Below are positions 59,887-64,000 of a stretch of 64,000 nucleotides of DNA, in pieces. The number at the start of each line of letters is the position of its first letter. Within the stretch, counting starts at the first letter, position 1. The stretch is from Shouchella miscanthi (lineage in GTDB: Bacteria > Bacillota > Bacilli > Bacillales > Bacillaceae_D). Location of the stretch: assembly GCF_007725405.1 (NCBI RefSeq), contig NZ_CP042163.1:2108001-2172000 (forward strand), read 5' to 3'. The notes below the pieces were generated by a model that had not been told where the DNA came from, did not search any database, and was given only the letters and a program-made list of their open reading frames with translations. A program made the translations under genes and the position numbers.

Positions 59887-60676
59887 TCTTTTTTTCCTCT
59901 CCGCCCTTCCATTTTTTGAAAATCGTATAGAGTTTCTCGGTCATTGGTAATGCAATAAACATGCTAACGAATAAGCCTGTAGAATAGGTTAGTAAATTAC
60001 TTGCTCCTGCGAAGGCAACAATTTGTGGTTCTAATTCTGGATATAGACCTACAAGTGATCCAACAGCTGCTGCCATCATACTCCCACTTCCAACGCCAGC
60101 CGCCATTGCTAGACTAAGAGGATGAAGAGGAGTGAAACTTGCTAGAAAACCAGCTATTAAGCCGTAAAACATGGCGCCGAACACTGTACCAAATATATAG
60201 ACTGTGGTTACTCCTTTTCCTTCAGGTGATTCAAATCCATATTTGTCATAAATTAATCCTAAATTTGGTTCGCGGCCAACAGAGTGTGTCATACCTATCG
60301 CTTCACGCTTCATATTAAATAGCAATACGGCGATTGGAAGAGCTAAAAAAATCGTACCAAAATTCCCCACCTCTTGTAGCAACAGAGCTGGACCTGCTGC
60401 AATTAAATCCGTCAAGCCAGGCCCAATGGTTACGCCAATTTTTGCAATGAGTAGTGTTACACTTAACGTAATAATCGGTTCAGCATGTTTGGATTGTTTT
60501 TCCTTCACCAACGGAGTGAAAAAAAGAAGTAAACCTATTACAATAGCAAACAACATAGGAAGCAGCATAATAACGCCGGGACCAATCTCGATACGAATGG
60601 TACCAATGGCTTCTGTAATAAGGACGACTCCTAGCACTAAGAGGTGGAGTCGCCAATCTTTAATAAGATCCATCAT
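59870..60676 (-). CDS. DUF3100 membrane protein
   Basis: A 268-residue protein with seven or more helices and a charged C-terminus (KKWKGGEEKKNEKSA). The long loop near 145-165 contains THSVGREPNLGLIYDKYGFE, typical of DUF3100. Function is unknown; position between a 3-hydroxyacid dehydrogenase and a small membrane partner suggests uptake or efflux of an organic acid. ATG 60676 and 60673 are adjacent starts. Confidence 0.72.
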   Translation of the reverse strand: MMDLIKDWRLHLLVLGVVLITEAIGTIRIEIGPGVIMLLPMLFAIVIGLLLFFTPLVKEKQSKHAEPIITLSVTLLIAKIGVTIGPGLTDLIAAGPALLLQEVGNFGTIFLALPIAVLLFNMKREAIGMTHSVGREPNLGLIYDKYGFESPEGKGVTTVYIFGTVFGAMFYGLIAGFLASFTPLHPLSLAMAAGVGSGSMMAAAVGSLVGLYPELEPQIVAFAGASNLLTYSTGLFVSMFIALPMTEKLYTIFKKWKGGEEKKNEKSA

Positions 60677-60687
60677 CGCCTTCTAAC

Positions 60688-61566
60688 CTACCTCCTTACT
60701 TCGTTCGCAATGAGTGAATAAACAGCAGTTGAATCAAGCGAAGCTTTTTTTTGTTGCAACGCTAAGCGGTAAAGCTGACTCACAATAGATGATACAGGTT
60801 GCGGGGTAGTCGATTGATTGGATAGTTTCATATAAAGTTCCAAATCCTTCGCCATATGGGCCAAAGAGAATAGGACGTTATCAAATGATTCGTCTTTTAA
60901 ATTTTCACCAAATACTTCCATAGCACGGGAATGTCCTGAGCTCGCCTCTAAAACAGAAAATAATGTTGAAGCTTTGACCCCTTGCCCTTCCGCTACAACC
61001 ATCGTTTCACTAAGTAAGCTAATCATGCCTGCGACAATCATATTATTGCAAAGCTTAACAGTTTGTCCTGCACCAGAGGAGCCTATGTATCGAATTTCTC
61101 CTCCTATTACCTTTAGATAAGGCAAAGCAGCTTCATATGCCTCTATTTTTCCACCGACCATCACCGTTAGTGTTCCAGCTTGGGCTCCAGCTGGTCCCCC
61201 GCTAACAGGGCAGTCTAGAAAATGAACACCGTAAGAACTTGCTTCTTGCTGTAAACTCTTCGCTGTATCCGTGTCCGACGTCCCTACATCGAATACAAAA
61301 GTATTCGGCGAGAGGTGAGCGAAAAGTCCGTCTTCTCCACTTAAACTTTCGACAAGGAGTTTTGGAGTTGGCAATGAAAGAAAAACCGCACGAACATCAG
61401 CTGCAAATTCCTTCGTATTAGAAACAAAATGAGCGCCTAACGCTTCTAAATCCTTTTGAACCTTGCACATTGGGTCACTCACATAAACCGTATAATTAGA
61501 AGATAATAAGTTTTGAACCATACCAGTACCCATTGCACCACAACCAATCATTCCAATAGCTGTCAT
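60688..61566 (-). CDS. 3-hydroxyisobutyrate/tartronate-semialdehyde-type dehydrogenase
   Basis: A 292-residue member of the beta-hydroxyacid dehydrogenase family. [12 protein letters not shown] (5-16) binds NAD(P), [11 protein letters not shown] (118-128) is the substrate-binding signature, and GQTVKLCNN contains the catalytic Lys171. It would interconvert a 3-hydroxy acid and its semialdehyde. It follows the aldehyde dehydrogenase gene by 13 bases, so the two may act in sequence: hydroxy acid to semialdehyde to acid or CoA ester. Confidence 0.87.
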   Translation of the reverse strand: MTAIGMIGCGAMGTGMVQNLLSSNYTVYVSDPMCKVQKDLEALGAHFVSNTKEFAADVRAVFLSLPTPKLLVESLSGEDGLFAHLSPNTFVFDVGTSDTDTAKSLQQEASSYGVHFLDCPVSGGPAGAQAGTLTVMVGGKIEAYEAALPYLKVIGGEIRYIGSSGAGQTVKLCNNMIVAGMISLLSETMVVAEGQGVKASTLFSVLEASSGHSRAMEVFGENLKDESFDNVLFSLAHMAKDLELYMKLSNQSTTPQPVSSIVSQLYRLALQQKKASLDSTAVYSLIANEVRR

Positions 61567-61579
61567 GATTTTCCTCCTT

Positions 61580-63031
61580 TTAAGATTTAATGTAAACTGC
61601 TTTCGTGTCTAACCAAAAATCGAGTGCTGTACTGCCTTGTTCGCGTAAACCAATACTTGACTGTTTCTTTCCGCCAAAGGGAAGCTGATTTTCATAATAA
61701 TTAGATGGGATGTTCACATGAACAACGCCAACTTCAATTTGTTGAATAAATGCTTGAGCTTTTGCTAAATCATTTGTATAGATAGATGAAGACAAACCAA
61801 ACGATGTATCATTTGCAAGTTGAATCGCTTCTGCATAGGACTGAACAATCATTACCGCTACCACTGGACCGAAAATTTCTTCTTGTGCAATGGCCATATC
61901 ACTCGTTACGTGACTAATAACAGTCGGAGCAACAAAATAGCCTTGATCAAGCCCGTTTTCAGTGAGACGTTTACCACCACATTCAATTTTTGCTCCTGCT
62001 TCTTTTGCACTCTGAATATAGTGCAAATAGGTATGCAGCTGTTTTTCGTTGGCAACAGCACCATTTTCAATTCCTTCATCTTGACCATAACCAACGCGTA
62101 TTGCTTGAGCGGCTGCTTTGAGCTTTTCTAGCACGACTTCAGCAATCTCCTCAAGCACGATTACCCGGCTTGTTCCTGTACAGCTTTGGCCGTTGTTATA
62201 CATACCACTAATCATAATGCCGTTAATAGCTTCATCAAGATTGGCATCTTCTAAGAGAATCGTCGCATTCTTGCCGCCTAGTTCGGCTTGCATTTTACCG
62301 CCGCGTGCTGATACAGTCTGTCCGAGTTTTAGTCCAACTGCTGTCGAGCCGGTAAACGAAATCGCTTTTAATGAAGCATTTTCGCCCATTTCTTTGCCAA
62401 CAACGTCTCCATCACCAAAGACCAAGTTCAATACTCCTGCCGGCATACCTGCACGCTCAAATAATTCAACTAACTTAATTGCAATACGAGCCGTATCATT
62501 TGGTGGCTTGTAGACCACTGTATTCCCTGCAAGCATAGCCGGTGCTATCTTATATACACCTATACCTAATGGAAAATTGAAAGGAGTAATAACCCCCACT
62601 GCTCCTAATGGTTCTTTAATAGTGTATGTAAAATAATTCGGATCAATGGAAGGGAGGGTTTCTCCTGCTAAGCGATTTGCCGCACCACTAAAATGCTTTA
62701 ATGCTTGAATGGTAGCATCAACTTCCTTTTCAGCTGCTGTTACAGTCTTGCCTACTTCTGTTGAAATTAAGAGCGCTACTTCCTTTTTCTCATCTTCTAA
62801 TAAGCGTATAAGTCGATAAAGAATGTCTACACGCTGTATAGGTGTAATAGAGCGCCAAAATGGAAAAGCTTCTTCTGCTACTTTAATAGCAGAGCGTGTA
62901 TCATATACAGTAGAATTGGGAAAATAGCCAAGAATTTCGTTTGCCTTTCCAGGGTTAATACTTGCAAAGGTTTTTTCACTTTCTGAAGGAATCCATTTTC
63001 CTCCTATATAATTATGATAAGTGCTTGTCAT
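61580..63031 (-). CDS. NAD(P)-dependent aldehyde dehydrogenase
   Basis: A 483-residue ALDH. ITPFNFPLG (148-156) shapes the oxyanion hole, ELGGKNATIL has the general base Glu250, and GQSCTGTSRV has the nucleophile Cys284. FGPVVAVM-type sequence (EEIFGPVVAVMIVQS) lies further on. The semialdehyde from the next gene's product is the likely substrate. TTAGGAGG precedes ATG 63031. It is the first gene of this operon; its promoter lies in 63032-63190. Confidence 0.9.
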   Translation of the reverse strand: MTSTYHNYIGGKWIPSESEKTFASINPGKANEILGYFPNSTVYDTRSAIKVAEEAFPFWRSITPIQRVDILYRLIRLLEDEKKEVALLISTEVGKTVTAAEKEVDATIQALKHFSGAANRLAGETLPSIDPNYFTYTIKEPLGAVGVITPFNFPLGIGVYKIAPAMLAGNTVVYKPPNDTARIAIKLVELFERAGMPAGVLNLVFGDGDVVGKEMGENASLKAISFTGSTAVGLKLGQTVSARGGKMQAELGGKNATILLEDANLDEAINGIMISGMYNNGQSCTGTSRVIVLEEIAEVVLEKLKAAAQAIRVGYGQDEGIENGAVANEKQLHTYLHYIQSAKEAGAKIECGGKRLTENGLDQGYFVAPTVISHVTSDMAIAQEEIFGPVVAVMIVQSYAEAIQLANDTSFGLSSSIYTNDLAKAQAFIQQIEVGVVHVNIPSNYYENQLPFGGKKQSSIGLREQGSTALDFWLDTKAVYIKS

Positions 63032-63194
63032 ATCGGTTTCACGACCTCCTAAATCAAGTTACACTTATCGTAATATTCAAATTAAATAAGGTGAATAGAG
63101 ATTGTCACAAAGATGTTCATGGTTATATATGAAGACCCACATTGCATTTAAAGGCACTATCACTTATAGCTTCCAACAATTTATTCATTTTTTC

Positions 63195-63968
63195 TTACAA
63201 TTTACATAATTTAACTGCAGCAACTAAGTTTAGCCAATCCTCTTCAACTTCAATGGATTTATAAGAGAGATCTTCGATTTTTTTTAATCGCTGGTATAAC
63301 GTGTTTGGATGAATATACAGGGCGTCTGCAGTTTCTTTTCGATTTCGATTTTGATGAATAAACATTTTTAAAGTTTCCAATAAAATGGGATACTCACGTA
63401 AAGTACCGAGATGATCATAGATAAAAGAACGTCTATGCGTCCCTTCTATTTGCGTTAAAAGTCTATCAAGGCCGAGTGTCGGATAGCGATTTATTTCTCC
63501 CCTTTCGGCTAATGCCCATGCATTCATCGCTTCTTGAAAGAGTTGCTTATAGAGTGCTACTGGTGCAACACGACTTATCCCTAATTTATCACTGTCACTC
63601 TTTACGAGCTTAGACAATAATGTCTCCTGGATGGTTTGTTCTTTTTCAAAAAACAGAATCCAAAATTGATCATACGAGATAAGTTTCCACTGCTTTGAAA
63701 AGGACGGTAAAAGTGACTGTATAGTTTGATGATGACTAAACAAATCTTGCTCTTGCTTTTTCAAAACAACGCTAGTCACTGGAGTAGTAGAACTCATTCT
63801 CCAAAAATCTTCGTCAAATTGATTGTTCGCTAATACGCTCTTGAACCGTTCCTCTTCCTTTGCTAACTTGGTCGTCAGATGTTTCTCATCATAGACCATA
63901 AGTATTTCAATGGCATTAGCTGCTTCTTCGATATAATAAAGCCCCTCAACGTTAGGCTGCTGTTTCAT
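63195..63968 (-). CDS. PucR/CdaR-type transcription regulator (possibly 5'-truncated)
   Basis: The visible 257 residues end with the PucR-family C-terminal HTH (RKETADALYIHPNTLYQRLK, then KIEDLSYKSIEVEEDW). The middle contains LGLDRLLTQIEGTHRRSF and LLETLKMFIHQNRN, as in CdaR and related sugar-diacid regulators. ATG 63968 follows GAGG, but the frame stays open to the window edge at 64000 and CdaR homologues are usually about 380 residues, so the true start may be outside. It is upstream of and codirectional with the aldehyde dehydrogenase operon, which it may control. Confidence 0.8.
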   Translation of the reverse strand: MKQQPNVEGLYYIEEAANAIEILMVYDEKHLTTKLAKEEERFKSVLANNQFDEDFWRMSSTTPVTSVVLKKQEQDLFSHHQTIQSLLPSFSKQWKLISYDQFWILFFEKEQTIQETLLSKLVKSDSDKLGISRVAPVALYKQLFQEAMNAWALAERGEINRYPTLGLDRLLTQIEGTHRRSFIYDHLGTLREYPILLETLKMFIHQNRNRKETADALYIHPNTLYQRLKKIEDLSYKSIEVEEDWLNLVAAVKLCKL

Positions 63969-64000
63969 TAATAACCAGCCTCTATGAGAATAGTGACTTT

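Overview
The window reads as low-GC chromosomal DNA of an endospore-forming Bacillaceae member, possibly from the alkaliphile-rich Bacillus/Shouchella/Alkalihalobacillus side of the family (the genus is a guess). Supporting signs are AGGAGG ribosome sites, CcpA-type cre boxes, a Rap-Phr quorum-sensing pair, a BclA-like collagen protein typical of spore surfaces, a Bacillus-type 3-hydroxybutyrate locus, and sugar ABC importers without their own ATPase. No rRNA, tRNA, CRISPR array, prophage or intact insertion sequence was seen. Most of the window is accessory catabolism.

Layout. 1-2949 (minus): reductive pyrimidine degradation (preT, preA, start of a dihydropyrimidinase gene cut by the window edge). 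3.2-14.4 kb: a patchwork of small or decayed genes: GPP34 protein, XRE regulator with a 23-codon ORF, a broken rap gene, a 14-TM drug exporter, a broken VOC gene, a TetR/DJ-1-fusion/DUF2306 operon, a YflT-like stress protein, peptidase S51, and several tiny ORFs. 14.5-23.0 kb: DfsB-like protein, then a LacI-controlled fructan operon (surface GH32 lipoprotein, ABC importer, cytoplasmic GH32). 23.2-25.4 kb: soluble PAS chemoreceptor, methyltransferase, unknown protein. 25.6-29.9 kb: 3-hydroxybutyrate module with a GntP permease and a dehydrogenase, each behind a well-matched sigma-54 promoter, flanking their sigma-54 activator. 30.1-37.7 kb: one giant collagen-like gene (2557 codons, about 780 Gly-X-Thr triplets). 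38.0-41.7 kb: ascorbate-type PTS with a PRD regulator carrying the only EIIA domain. 41.9-48.4 kb: second LacI-controlled sugar locus (ABC importer, Gfo/Idh/MocA oxidoreductase, aldo/keto reductase). 48.4-49.7 kb: Rap with a Phr precursor holding three copies of a PKQEF/V peptide. 49.9-63.0 kb: a long minus-strand organic-acid catabolic region (TRAP importer, GlcD-type oxidase, thiolase plus DUF35 partner, acyl-CoA synthetase, PPC protein, SDR, IclR regulator, DUF3100 membrane pair, 3-hydroxyacid dehydrogenase, aldehyde dehydrogenase). The last gene is a PucR/CdaR-type regulator.

How they work together. Each catabolic island has its own regulator, importer and enzymes, and several have cre boxes, so the region looks like a set of substrate-inducible, glucose-repressed modules. 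The most unusual items are the giant collagen gene with kilobase internal duplications, the three-copy Phr precursor, the paired sigma-54 promoters, and the uncharacterised organic-acid pathway.
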